DNA of 64,000 nt, taken from the NCBI GenBank assembly GCA_903934285.1, contig CAIZNN010000278.1, positions 1-64,000 on the forward strand, read 5' to 3'. Position 1 is the first letter of the stretch, and every line of letters starts with the position of its first letter. Below, in pieces: positions 43,267 to 52,390 of the stretch. The position numbers and the translations under genes were made by a program. The notes below the pieces were generated by a model that was not told the DNA's origin, searched no databases, and saw nothing but the letters and a program-made list of their open reading frames with translations. Origin of the DNA: Akkermansiaceae bacterium. GTDB taxonomy: Bacteria; Verrucomicrobiota; Verrucomicrobiia; Verrucomicrobiales; Akkermansiaceae.

Positions 43267-44427
43267 ATGACTTCCCCGCAGCCCCCCCAACTCAGAAGCA
43301 AGATGATGAACGTGCCGTTTCTTGACTTGAGGGCCCACCACGCATCCCGGCGGGGAGAACTGGCAGATGCCATCAATCAGGTGGTCGATGTCGCCGCCTT
43401 CTCCGGAGGACCGTTCGTCAGCTGCTTCGAAGCGGACTTCGCTGACTTTTGCGAAACCCGCCACGCGGTGGGCGTGGGCAGCGGCACCGACGCGTTGTGG
43501 CTGGCGCTGATGGCGTTGGGGATCGGCCCCGGCGACGAGGTGATCACGGTGCCGATGACTTTCATTGCCACGGTGGAGGCCATCAGCCGGACTGGTGCCC
43601 GGCCGGTGTTTGTCGATATCGAAGAGACGACCTACACGTTGGATCCGGCGGGTCTGGAACGGGTGGTGACACCACGAACCAAGGCCATTCTGCCGGTGCA
43701 TTTGTTCGGCCAGGTGGCCGATATGGAGCCGATCCTCAAATTTGCCCGGGCGCGGGGCATCGCCGTGGTCGAGGATGCCGCACAAGCGCACGGTGCCCGC
43801 TATGACGGTCAGCGGGCGGGAAGTCTCGGCAGCGCCGGTTGTTTCAGTTTCTATCCCGGAAAAAATCTGGGGGCCTTTGGTGAAGCGGGAGCCGTGGTCA
43901 CCCAGGATGCGGGGCTTGCCGAGCGGGTCCGGGTGTTGCGCGATCACGGCCAGATGCGCAAGTATGTCCATGCCACTCCCGGCTGGAACTGCCGGATGGA
44001 TGGCATTCAAGCGGCGGTCTTGCGGGTCAAGCTGCGGCACCTCGAGCACTACAACGAACGGCGCCGGAAACACGCCGCGCATTATGCCCGGGCGCTGGCT
44101 GGAATGCCCCACCTTGTCCTGCCCTTCTGCGATCCGCGCCGGACTCATGTTCATCACATTTATGCGATCCGGGTTCCCGCCCGGAGTATTTTCATGCAGC
44201 AACTGGCATCCCTCGGCATCGGCTGTGGCATCCACTACCCAGTGCCAGTCCATCTCCAGGAGGCCTATGCCGGTCTCGGCCATCGCCGCGGCGCCTTCCC
44301 GGTCGCGGAGCGTTGCGCGGCGGAATTCGTCTCCCTGCCGATGTATCCGGAACTCACCTCCGACCAAATCGACGCGGTGGCACAGGCCGTGGAGACGGCA
44401 CTTCTTTCTTCTCCAGCCTACGCGTGA
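43267..44427 (+). CDS. DegT/DnrJ/EryC1 sugar aminotransferase (WbpE-like)
   Basis: A PLP-dependent sugar aminotransferase of about 386 residues. NVPFLDLRAHH at the N-terminus, VGSGTDALWLAL, VEDAAQAHGA and the PLP-lysine block FYPGKNLGAFGEAGA are all standard. HHIYAIRVPAR and IHYPVPVHLQEAY are also typical. In the Wbp/Wlb pathway it aminates the 3-keto-UDP-uronic acid with glutamate. I used ATG 43267; ATG 43303 or 43306, immediately before NVPFLD, are plausible. Its stop overlaps the next start as TGATG (44425-44429), implying translational coupling to the FemAB-like gene. Confidence 0.88.
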   Translation: MTSPQPPQLRSKMMNVPFLDLRAHHASRRGELADAINQVVDVAAFSGGPFVSCFEADFADFCETRHAVGVGSGTDALWLALMALGIGPGDEVITVPMTFIATVEAISRTGARPVFVDIEETTYTLDPAGLERVVTPRTKAILPVHLFGQVADMEPILKFARARGIAVVEDAAQAHGARYDGQRAGSLGSAGCFSFYPGKNLGAFGEAGAVVTQDAGLAERVRVLRDHGQMRKYVHATPGWNCRMDGIQAAVLRVKLRHLEHYNERRRKHAAHYARALAGMPHLVLPFCDPRRTHVHHIYAIRVPARSIFMQQLASLGIGCGIHYPVPVHLQEAYAGLGHRRGAFPVAERCAAEFVSLPMYPELTSDQIDAVAQAVETALLSSPAYA

Positions 44428-45512
44428 TGGTTACTCATCTGCAATCTCCTGCGCTGGTGCCTCAAGCCAGCCCGGACATCCACGCCGAACGGATCGATCC
44501 TCTCGTGGGCGCGGTCTGGGATTCACACATCACGGCGCGGCCTGACCACTCGGTGTTTCACCGCGCGGCTTGGGCGCGGGTCCTCGCCGAAACCTATGAG
44601 CACCGTCCGTTCTATCTGAGAATCCTGGTCGAGGGGATCGAGGCGGCGCTGGTGCCGCTGATGGAGGTCCGCAGTCCGGTCACCGGCCGACGCGGGGTCT
44701 CGCTACCTTTCGCCGATTTCGCCGCCCCGTTGTGGACCGAACCCCGGCAACATGCGGCAGTCTCACAGGCCTTGCTGGGCGTGGCCGCAGAGCGCAAATG
44801 GAAGCACCTCGAGCTCCGCGGCGGCTCATCTCCAGCACCCGGAGCCGGTTGCTTCCGCAGCTATTGCGCCCATGAACTTGACCTGAGTTCCGGCATCTCC
44901 CGGCTCGCACAGCAACTCCCGGCGTCCACCCGCAGGTCCATCCACAAGGCGGAGCGCAGCGGACTCACCATCACCATCGGCCGCGATGCACACGCCATGC
45001 TGGATTTCTATCAACTCCACAGCCGCACCCGCCGCCGCCATGGGTTACCGCCCCAGCCGTTCGGTTTTTTCCAGGCGATCGACCGTCACCTGATCGAACC
45101 CGGCTTGGGCGCCATTATCCTGGCCCACCATGCCGGCACGGCGGTGGCCGGCGCGGTGTTTTTCCACTCGGGTGGCCACGCCATCTACAAGTTCGGCGCC
45201 TCCGACAAAGCCCACTGGGACCTCAGGCCCAACCATGGAGTGATGTGGAGTGCCATCCAATATTTGACTGCGGCCGGCTGCCAGTCACTTCATTTTGGCC
45301 GCACCGCGACCACTGACGCCGGCTTGATCCGCTTCAAACAGTCCTGGGCAAGTACCGCCGGAACCCTGAACTACTTCCGTTATCACACCGGCAAACTGGC
45401 CTGGATCACCGCCGCCAGGCCGCCCGCGGAAAACCTGCCCCTGGTCTTCGGCCACCTCCCGCTGTCCCTCAACCGGATCGCAGGCCGCCTGATCTATCCG
45501 CATCTCGACTGA
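44427..45512 (+). CDS. FemAB/GNAT-like acyltransferase 1
   Basis: A 361-residue protein of the FemAB/'BioF2-like' acetyltransferase group often found in exosortase-linked polysaccharide loci. It has tandem GNAT folds: an N-terminal half with YLRILVEG-EAALVPLMEVRS and SLPFADFAAPLWTE, and a C-terminal half with TRRSIHKAERSGLTI, LHSRTRRRHGLPPQP, YKFGASDKAHWDLRPNHGVM and LHFGRT-GLIRFKQSWA. The last blocks are the family's most conserved part. FemAB proteins transfer amino acids from aminoacyl-tRNA, and GNAT relatives transfer acyl groups. The target here is unknown, but the aminated sugar made by the upstream genes is an attractive candidate. Translationally coupled to the aminotransferase. Confidence 0.8.
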   Translation: MVTHLQSPALVPQASPDIHAERIDPLVGAVWDSHITARPDHSVFHRAAWARVLAETYEHRPFYLRILVEGIEAALVPLMEVRSPVTGRRGVSLPFADFAAPLWTEPRQHAAVSQALLGVAAERKWKHLELRGGSSPAPGAGCFRSYCAHELDLSSGISRLAQQLPASTRRSIHKAERSGLTITIGRDAHAMLDFYQLHSRTRRRHGLPPQPFGFFQAIDRHLIEPGLGAIILAHHAGTAVAGAVFFHSGGHAIYKFGASDKAHWDLRPNHGVMWSAIQYLTAAGCQSLHFGRTATTDAGLIRFKQSWASTAGTLNYFRYHTGKLAWITAARPPAENLPLVFGHLPLSLNRIAGRLIYPHLD

Positions 45513-45535
45513 AAGCCTTTCACCCACATGGCTTT

Positions 45536-47818
45536 ATGAAACCCGCACCTACCACCCCCGCCAACTCCAGATCCCAAAACCGCCAGCGCAGCGGTCTGAA
45601 TGTCTATGACATTCTTTTCGTGCTCTTCAAACACAAGTGGAAAATCATCCTGTTTTCCTTGTTGGGCTTCGCTGGCGCCGGTGTCTTCTTGTATTGGGAC
45701 ACGCGTTCACCCAGCTACGAGACGGAGGCCAAGCTGCTGGTCCGCTATGTCCTCGAACGGAGCGCCGTGGACCCCTACGAGTCCAAGGTCGATGCCAGTG
45801 GGATCCATGGGATGGCAGTGATGGACGCCGAGATCGAAATCATCAAAAGTACTGACCTTGCCATCGAAGTGGCCGACAAGATCGGCCCGGAGAGAATTCT
45901 CACAACGACGGTACCCCCCCCGACCAAAGTCGATGCTGCGATAGACATCGCCAAGAACCTCGTTGTCAAGGCGGAGCGGGGCAGCAATGTCATCCACCTC
46001 AGATACCACCATTCGGACCCAGCCGTGACCGTAGCCGTGCTCAAACAGTTGATTGAGTCCTATTTCGAGAAACATCTGGAAATCCACCGCTCCACCGGGG
46101 CCTTTGAGAGCGTGGCGAGGCAAACCGATCAGGCCCGCAGCCGATTGAGTCAAACCGAACAGGAACTCAACAAACTCAATACCGAGGCGGGCTTCCTGTC
46201 TCTCACCGATGCCAAAGTCGCCATGGATGCACGGCGCAATTCGCTGCACTCCAGCCTGATGGCCGCGCAGGTCGAACGCGCCGAGCAAAAGGTCAAAGTC
46301 ACTTCTCTGGAGAACTCCATGGGCGTGGCGGAGCCCACAGCGCCCGTGATCGACCCGGGACAAGCCGATGGGCCTTCGCCAGATCGGATGGCGCGCGCAA
46401 GGGCGCTGGAGAAACTCCACGATCTGGTCGCGCAATCGACCCTGTTCAAGCAGCGGCGCAACACCTTGCTGATGAGCCGCAAACCAGGCGACCCGATGCT
46501 CACGGCATTGGACCGGCAACTGGCCGAAATCCAACAACAAGGGCTCGATCTCCTCGAGTTGTATCCCGAACTCGCCAGTCAGACGAAGGCCCAGGACGCA
46601 CCTTCACCGCAGACCACCGGCACCGATCTGAATGCCGAACGGGCCCAATTGGCTGCGGTTGAGGCAAAGTGCAAGGAACTCGCCGGACAAACCAAGAAAG
46701 CCGACGAGGACATGGAGAAGCTCTCTGCCAGCAGCCAGGCATTCACCAACCTGGAGCGGCGGCGAGAATTGGAAGAGGAAAAATACCGCTATGCGGAAAC
46801 CAGTTTGGAGAAGGCCAGGGTCGACGAGACGCTCAATCCGGCCAAGATGCCTAACATCGGCGTGGTGCAGAACCCTACCGCACCGCTCAAGGCGCTCGCC
46901 GTTACCACCCGCAGGCTGGCTTTGGGACTTGCCGCATCCGGGATTCTGACCGGACTGGCACTTGCCTTTCTCATCGAATGGGTCATTGACCGCCGGGTGT
47001 CGCGGCCAATCGAGATCCAGACACGCTTGCAACTGCCGCTGATGATGTCGATCCCCCACATCCGCTCCAAGGACGGGATGGCGAAACTCATCGCCAATGA
47101 GCCGGGTCACAGATTGCTGGGAGGCGCCGCCAACCTAACAGTCCCGCATGCCTCACATAACGGCAGCGGAGAGTCATCGTCTCAAGAGAACGAACATTTC
47201 ATCACGCCTTATGCCTCGGCGATTCGTGACCGCATCATGTTCAACTTCGAGTTAAACAATCTTACCCACAAGCCGAAGTTGGTCGGCTTAACCGGCCTCT
47301 CGCAAGGTGCCGGAACCTCTACCATCGCAATTGCTTTGGCGAAGGCTTTTGCCGAGCACGGCAAGTTCAAAGTGTTGTTGGTGGATCTCAACTCTTCATG
47401 GAGTGTCTTATTGCCGGCGTATCCCGTGGAATCGCTCGATACCGCCTTGCATATCTCACGGACTGAAACCTTCCGGCAGAGCCCGAGGAGCCTCTACTTT
47501 GCCGGCGCGCCAACCCGTCGCGGCAGCAAGGGCGCACAATCACTCGCGTCCGTCGCGATGCATGAACTGATGCCGCAGCTTGAGGTCAGCGATTTTGATT
47601 ATATTGTATTCGACATGCCGCCTGCAGGACCGACCAGTCCAACCCTTGGGATGGCGGGCTTCATGGACAAGGTCCTGCTAGTGCTGGATGCCGAAAACAC
47701 CAACCGCGAAAGCCTCAGTTGGAGTTATGCGGAACTCGAGAAGGGACGCGCCGACGTGTCGTGTGTGTTCAACAAGACGAAACCCCACGCCCCGCGCTGG
47801 GTGGGCGGCGAAGTGTGA
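45536..47818 (+). CDS. Wzz-type chain-length protein fused to degenerate BY-kinase-like ATPase
   Basis: A 760-residue GumC/Wzc-like inner-membrane protein. The first membrane helix is at about residues 35-55 and the second at about 455-480 (LGLAASGILTGLALAFLIEW). They bracket a periplasmic Wzz domain and long helical, coiled-coil-forming stretches (SRLSQTEQELNKLNTEAG). The cytoplasmic part (about 575-760) has the P-loop fold of bacterial tyrosine kinases with VLLVDLNSS and IVFDMPPAG. The P-loop reads GLSQGAGTST, with Thr where the Walker lysine should be, and there is no C-terminal tyrosine cluster. It probably sets polymer length but should not be an active kinase. An 8-C run lies in the gene at 45914-45921. 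Confidence 0.83.
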   Translation: MKPAPTTPANSRSQNRQRSGLNVYDILFVLFKHKWKIILFSLLGFAGAGVFLYWDTRSPSYETEAKLLVRYVLERSAVDPYESKVDASGIHGMAVMDAEIEIIKSTDLAIEVADKIGPERILTTTVPPPTKVDAAIDIAKNLVVKAERGSNVIHLRYHHSDPAVTVAVLKQLIESYFEKHLEIHRSTGAFESVARQTDQARSRLSQTEQELNKLNTEAGFLSLTDAKVAMDARRNSLHSSLMAAQVERAEQKVKVTSLENSMGVAEPTAPVIDPGQADGPSPDRMARARALEKLHDLVAQSTLFKQRRNTLLMSRKPGDPMLTALDRQLAEIQQQGLDLLELYPELASQTKAQDAPSPQTTGTDLNAERAQLAAVEAKCKELAGQTKKADEDMEKLSASSQAFTNLERRRELEEEKYRYAETSLEKARVDETLNPAKMPNIGVVQNPTAPLKALAVTTRRLALGLAASGILTGLALAFLIEWVIDRRVSRPIEIQTRLQLPLMMSIPHIRSKDGMAKLIANEPGHRLLGGAANLTVPHASHNGSGESSSQENEHFITPYASAIRDRIMFNFELNNLTHKPKLVGLTGLSQGAGTSTIAIALAKAFAEHGKFKVLLVDLNSSWSVLLPAYPVESLDTALHISRTETFRQSPRSLYFAGAPTRRGSKGAQSLASVAMHELMPQLEVSDFDYIVFDMPPAGPTSPTLGMAGFMDKVLLVLDAENTNRESLSWSYAELEKGRADVSCVFNKTKPHAPRWVGGEV

Positions 47819-47884
47819 TTCCTTGCCCCTCACGCCCTTCGCCGGTCTTACCGGCCTACTCTCCGCGGATCTCCAAATCGAACC

Positions 47885-49957
47885 ATGATCGAAAGCGACC
47901 CGTCATTGCTCACCCGGGTTTACTATCATGTGAAGCCGTTCGTGCCACAGACCATCCGCTGGGCGTTGCGTCGGCACCGGGCGACAGCCATCCGCCAGGG
48001 CCATGCCGCCGAGTGGCCGATCAATGAATCCGCCGGAACTCCCCCCGGCGGTTGGCCGGGATGGCCGGAGGGCAAAAAGTTCGCCTTGGTTCTCACCCAC
48101 GACGTAGAGAGCCAGCAGGGGGTGGACAAGGTGCGGGCGTTGGCCGAGGTTGAAATGAGATACGGCTTCCGTTCTTCATTCAACTTCATTCCAGAAGGCG
48201 GATATCGTGATCCCGCCGCACTCCGCGAGTGGCTATTTGAACGGGGTTTCGAAGTCGGGGTTCACGATCTCAATCACGACGGTAAACTCTACCAATCGCG
48301 CGCTGGTTTTGCCGCCAAGGCGCAGCGTATCAATCATTACCTGCACGCGTGGAAAGCCACTGGATTTCGCTCCGGGTTCATGCTTCGCCGGCTCGATTGG
48401 CTACACGCTCTAGACATCGACTACGAGTGCTCAACCTTTGATACCGACCCGTTCGAGCCGCAACCGGCCGGAACTCACACGATTTTCCCATATTGGATCT
48501 CACGCCCCAACGGGGCCGGAGGGAAGGGCGCGGGCCAAGGATATGTTGAGATTCCCTACACCCTTCCGCAGGACTCGACGTTGTTCCTGCTCCTGCGTGA
48601 ACCGGACGCGGCGATTTGGCAGCGGAAAACCGAGTGGATCATCCGCCGGGGCGGCATGGTTCTGATGAATGTGCATCCGGACTACATCGACATGACGGGA
48701 TCAGGCAAGCGCATGACGTACCCGCTGGCCCACTATGAAGGGTTCCTCCGCTGGGTCAGGCACCAATACCACGGGGAGGCCTGGCAGGTGCTGCCCCGCG
48801 AGATCTCGCGGTTTGTCCTCGCCCACCACCCGGTGCTGCCGGCAGCCGCTGCGGCACCGCCGCGCGTTGCCTCCGCCCCCCGGGCCTCCGGAATCAAGAT
48901 TTGGATCGATCTGGAGAACACGCCACACATTCCGTTCTTCCGGCCAATCATCCGTGAACTGCGCAAGCAAGGACATCAAGTGGTTCTAACGGCCAGAGAC
49001 GGCTATCAGACGTGCGAGATGGCGCGCTTTCACGCGCTGGACTACCAACAAGTCGGCCATCACTACGGCCGCCATTTGCTGGCCAAGGCGTGGGGAATGT
49101 TAGTCAGAAGCGGCCAGTTACTGCGTTTCGCCCGCCACGAGAAACCAGCCTTGGCGCTCAACCTCGGCTCCAGAAGCCAGAACCTCGCGGCCAAAATGAT
49201 GGGCATCCCTGTGGTCGAAATCATGGACTATGAGCATACCGCCGCGTCACGGATGTTAGAGTCGCGCTGGTATCTGACCCCCAAAGTCGTCTGCGCCGCC
49301 GTCCATGGCGGCGAGCCCACCCGGCGCATCCGCACCTATGACGGCATCAAGGAGGATGCCTATGTGCCGGAGTTCCGGCCGGATGGATCAATCCTGGACC
49401 TGCTGGGTTTGCACGATGCCAAGGTGGTGGTCACCGCGCGCCCCCCAGCCACCGAGGCCCACTACCACAATCCGGCAGCGGATCTGCTGTTCGCACGATT
49501 CATCGAGCGGGCGCTGGAATGCCCCGATGTCACCACCGTGCTGCTGCCCCGCAACCGGCGCCAAGAGGCGGACTTGCGCGACCGCTATCCGCAATGGTTT
49601 GCCCACTCCAAACTGGTGGTTCCGCAAGCGGTCGTCGATGGCCTCAACCTGATCTGGCACTCCGACCTGGTGGTCAGTGGCGGTGGCACGATGAACCGCG
49701 AGGCGGCCGCCATGGGCGTGCCGGTCTATAGCGTCTTCCGCGGCCCGAGCGGCGCGGTGGACCGCCTGCTCTGCGAACAACACCGCCTCGTCCTGATCGA
49801 AAGCGCCGCCGACGTCGCTAACAAAATCCACCTCGTGCCGCGGACCAAAAGCCCCCTGCCCGTCACCCCAGCCTCCAGCGCACTCACCGACATCCTCAAG
49901 CACCTCTATGCGATCATCAACTCGCTGCCCCAAAACGCCGCAACGACCCCGGCCTGA
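47885..49957 (+). CDS. polysaccharide deacetylase-like / DUF354 fusion protein
   Basis: A 690-residue two-domain protein. Residues about 60-320 look like a NodB-type polysaccharide deacetylase: LTHDVES carries the His-Asp pair, VGVHDLNHDG has the second metal-ligand block, and FNFIPEGGYRDP fits too. After an Ala/Pro linker (about 318-335) a DUF354 domain runs from IKIWIDLENTPHIPFFRPII to the end. It has the two-lobed shape of a GT-B glycosyltransferase and the VVSGGGTMNREAAAMGVPVY signature near its end. Both halves are usually separate proteins. The fusion suggests that a residue is transferred and deacetylated, or that the product is processed, at one site. The reaction itself is unknown. 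Confidence 0.78.
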   Translation: MIESDPSLLTRVYYHVKPFVPQTIRWALRRHRATAIRQGHAAEWPINESAGTPPGGWPGWPEGKKFALVLTHDVESQQGVDKVRALAEVEMRYGFRSSFNFIPEGGYRDPAALREWLFERGFEVGVHDLNHDGKLYQSRAGFAAKAQRINHYLHAWKATGFRSGFMLRRLDWLHALDIDYECSTFDTDPFEPQPAGTHTIFPYWISRPNGAGGKGAGQGYVEIPYTLPQDSTLFLLLREPDAAIWQRKTEWIIRRGGMVLMNVHPDYIDMTGSGKRMTYPLAHYEGFLRWVRHQYHGEAWQVLPREISRFVLAHHPVLPAAAAAPPRVASAPRASGIKIWIDLENTPHIPFFRPIIRELRKQGHQVVLTARDGYQTCEMARFHALDYQQVGHHYGRHLLAKAWGMLVRSGQLLRFARHEKPALALNLGSRSQNLAAKMMGIPVVEIMDYEHTAASRMLESRWYLTPKVVCAAVHGGEPTRRIRTYDGIKEDAYVPEFRPDGSILDLLGLHDAKVVVTARPPATEAHYHNPAADLLFARFIERALECPDVTTVLLPRNRRQEADLRDRYPQWFAHSKLVVPQAVVDGLNLIWHSDLVVSGGGTMNREAAAMGVPVYSVFRGPSGAVDRLLCEQHRLVLIESAADVANKIHLVPRTKSPLPVTPASSALTDILKHLYAIINSLPQNAATTPA

Positions 49958-50182
49958 TTCGACTTCCGGCATGCCGCGCTAACCGCCAATAGCATGCTCA
50001 CCCTCGAACCGGTCCGCCTCAGCGAAAAGCCGACTGGGTCGAGTGCCGCTGCCCTTGTGGCAAGAACAGCTGACGAGACGGTGGCTCAACGGTCACCATG
50101 CACCCCAACCCGCCCAGCTTGCCAACCCACATCCCGCCTGGCCCGGGGCACCGCCTCGTTAGATTCCAAATCTCATGAAGCC

Positions 50183-51097
50183 ATGACAACTTCAGCCATC
50201 TGTCAACGCGCCACCCCCTCTCTCCTCACCGCATTGGCCGCACTGGCCGGCGCTTTGCCCGCCGCTCCGGCTTTTGCCGTGGTCAGCATCGACTATGTTA
50301 GCATTGGCAACGCCGGCAACGCAGCGGACCCTCTCACCAGCTACGGTGCGGTGGTATACGCTTATCAGATCGGAAAATACGAGGTAACCAACGCCCAATA
50401 TGTGGAGTTCCTCAATGCCAAGGGAGCTACCAACAGCGCCGTGATTTTCAATGGGGCCATGGCCGGCTATGGTATCACCCAAAGCGGCAGCAGCGGCAGT
50501 TACAGCTACAGCGTGTCCAGCACCTATGCGAACATGCCGGTTGGCGGCACAACCTGGTTCGATGCGGCGCGCTTCACCAACTGGCTGGGCAACGACCAGG
50601 GCGGCGGCAGCATGGAAACAGGGGCCTACACTCTGAACGGTGCCATGAGCGGAGTGTTTCCCGCAAACGCCGGGGCTCAGGTTTACATTCCATCCGAGAA
50701 CGAGTGGTACAAGGCGGCATATTACAATGGTGCAACGTCGGCCTACTCGCTCTATCCTAACGGGCAGAACTCGATCACCCCAGCGGATGCCAATTACTAT
50801 GGCTTCGGACCAGCCGATGTAGACTATGGCACGCCGGGTTCGTACGGCACCTATGGCCAAGGCGGGAATGTCTGGGAATGGAACGACGCCGTCATATCCA
50901 GCGCGGCGCGCGGGAAGCGCGGGGGCGCTTACGGCTATGGCTCCGCCGCCTTCCTGGCCTCCTCGTACCGCTACGGGGCCGTCCCGACGCAAAGCGAATC
51001 CAACATCGGGTTCCGTATTGCCAGCGTCCCTGAACCAGGCTTGGTCGTCCTAGCGATGTTCACCAGCGGGGTGTTGGTGGCCCGCCGGAAACGCTGA
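50183..51097 (+). CDS. PEP-CTERM protein with FGE-sulfatase-like domain
   Basis: A 304-residue exported protein. ATG 50183 starts a signal peptide (LLTALAALAGALPAAPAFA). The middle is a formylglycine-generating-enzyme fold domain: YQIGKYEVTNAQYVEFLNA, PVGGTTWFDAARFTNWLG, IPSENEWYKAAYY, GNVWEWNDA and NIGFRIAS. The C-terminus is a PEP-CTERM sorting tail: SVPEPG, a hydrophobic helix, then ARRKR. Exosortase should cut it and attach or release it at the surface. The catalytic cysteine pair expected near the C-terminal part of a working FGE is absent, so it is unlikely to mature sulfatases; related domains bind other ligands. It is located in the middle of the EPS locus, though the exosortase is not in the window. 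Confidence 0.85.
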   Translation: MTTSAICQRATPSLLTALAALAGALPAAPAFAVVSIDYVSIGNAGNAADPLTSYGAVVYAYQIGKYEVTNAQYVEFLNAKGATNSAVIFNGAMAGYGITQSGSSGSYSYSVSSTYANMPVGGTTWFDAARFTNWLGNDQGGGSMETGAYTLNGAMSGVFPANAGAQVYIPSENEWYKAAYYNGATSAYSLYPNGQNSITPADANYYGFGPADVDYGTPGSYGTYGQGGNVWEWNDAVISSAARGKRGGAYGYGSAAFLASSYRYGAVPTQSESNIGFRIASVPEPGLVVLAMFTSGVLVARRKR

Positions 51098-51183
51098 TTC
51101 TCTCTCATTGAATGATGACCTGCCAATTTCATAGGCATGCTAACAAGCAACCCGACAGACCTGGTCACCCGAGTCACCTTGCC

Positions 51184-52293
51184 ATGAACAATTCTCTGAA
51201 ACTGCTGCTGGTCTCCGGTGCGCGGCCCAATTTCATGAAAATTGCGCCCGTCATTCACGCGATCCGCGCCCACAACGCGGCCTGCAACGGCGGCCGGACG
51301 ATCAGCTTCCGCCTTGTCCACACCGGCCAACATTACGATGAGAAAATGTCCGGGGTGTTTTTCCAGGAACTCGGCCTCCCGGCCCCGGACTACAATCTCG
51401 AAGTCGGTTCGGCTTCCCACGCCGCGCAAACCGCCAACATCATGCTCGCCTTCGAACCGGTCTGCCTGCACGAAAAACCCGACTGGGTGGTGGTCGTTGG
51501 CGACGTCAACTCCACCGCCGCCTGCGCCCTCGTCGCAGCCAAACTCGGCATCGCCGTGGCCCACATCGAGGCCGGCCTGCGCAGCTTTGACCGCGCCATG
51601 CCGGAGGAACTCAACCGCCTCGTCACCGATGCCCTCGCTGACCTGCTTCTCACGCCCTCGGCCGATGCCGATGACAACTTGTGCCGCGAAGGCGTGTCCG
51701 GGGCGAAGATCCGCCGGGTCGGCAATGTGATGATCGACTCGTTGATGGGCCAACTCCCGCAGGCGACCGCAGCCAACACCCTCGAGCGGATGGGGCTGGA
51801 AAATGGCCGCTTCGTCTACGTCACGCTGCACCGCCCGTCAAACGTCGATATCCGCGAAAATCTCGCGGTCATCGTTCGCGAACTCACGACCTTGTCCGTG
51901 CAGTGGCCCATCATCTTTCCGATCCATCCGCGGACCCGCCGGCGAATGGCCGAGTTCGGCCTCAGCTTCGACGCCCATCCGGGCGTGCGCCCGCTCGAAC
52001 CGCTCGGCTATCTTGACTCGCTCAATCTAACACGTAACGCGCGCTTCCTGCTCACCGACTCCGGCGGCCTGCAGGAAGAGAGCACCTACTTCCGCACCCC
52101 CTGCCTCACCCTGCGGCCCAACACCGAGCGTCCGGTCACCATCACCGTCGGCAGCAACCGCCTCACCTCGGTGGCCACCCTGCGCGACGACATCACCAAA
52201 CTGCTCGCCGAACCGGAACGTCTCGGCGCAACCCCGCCGCTGTGGGACGGTCGCACCGCCGCACGCATCGTCGCCGAACTGCTGGCGGAATGA
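51184..52293 (+). CDS. wecB: non-hydrolysing UDP-GlcNAc 2-epimerase (WecB/WbpI-like)
   Basis: A 369-residue enzyme that interconverts the gluco and manno forms of UDP-N-acetyl sugars at C2. SGARPNFMKIAPVIHAI, HTGQHYDEKMSG, EAGLRSFDRAMPEELNR, HPRTRRR and TDSGGLQEES are all hallmark blocks. In most organisms it supplies UDP-ManNAc. Here, with WbpB-, WbpD- and WbpE-like genes in the same locus, the WbpI role (making UDP-ManNAc3NAc-uronic acid) is equally possible, and the two cannot be told apart by eye. ATG 51184 is chosen because the family N-terminus starts there; the open frame begins earlier. Confidence 0.92.
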   Translation: MNNSLKLLLVSGARPNFMKIAPVIHAIRAHNAACNGGRTISFRLVHTGQHYDEKMSGVFFQELGLPAPDYNLEVGSASHAAQTANIMLAFEPVCLHEKPDWVVVVGDVNSTAACALVAAKLGIAVAHIEAGLRSFDRAMPEELNRLVTDALADLLLTPSADADDNLCREGVSGAKIRRVGNVMIDSLMGQLPQATAANTLERMGLENGRFVYVTLHRPSNVDIRENLAVIVRELTTLSVQWPIIFPIHPRTRRRMAEFGLSFDAHPGVRPLEPLGYLDSLNLTRNARFLLTDSGGLQEESTYFRTPCLTLRPNTERPVTITVGSNRLTSVATLRDDITKLLAEPERLGATPPLWDGRTAARIVAELLAE

Positions 52294-52390
52294 GTCGAGG
52301 GGCGGGGCGTCGGAAACAATCGACCCCGAGGACATTTTTCTAACCGGCTCCTGACTCCCTCTTCCGCCCTCGATCTCATATTCTCAACCC

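Noticed and set aside
36630-51097. Idea that the PEP-CTERM FGE-like protein matures the nearby sulfatase
   Set aside because: It lacks the FGE cysteines, is over 12 kb away and divergent, and is sorted by exosortase.
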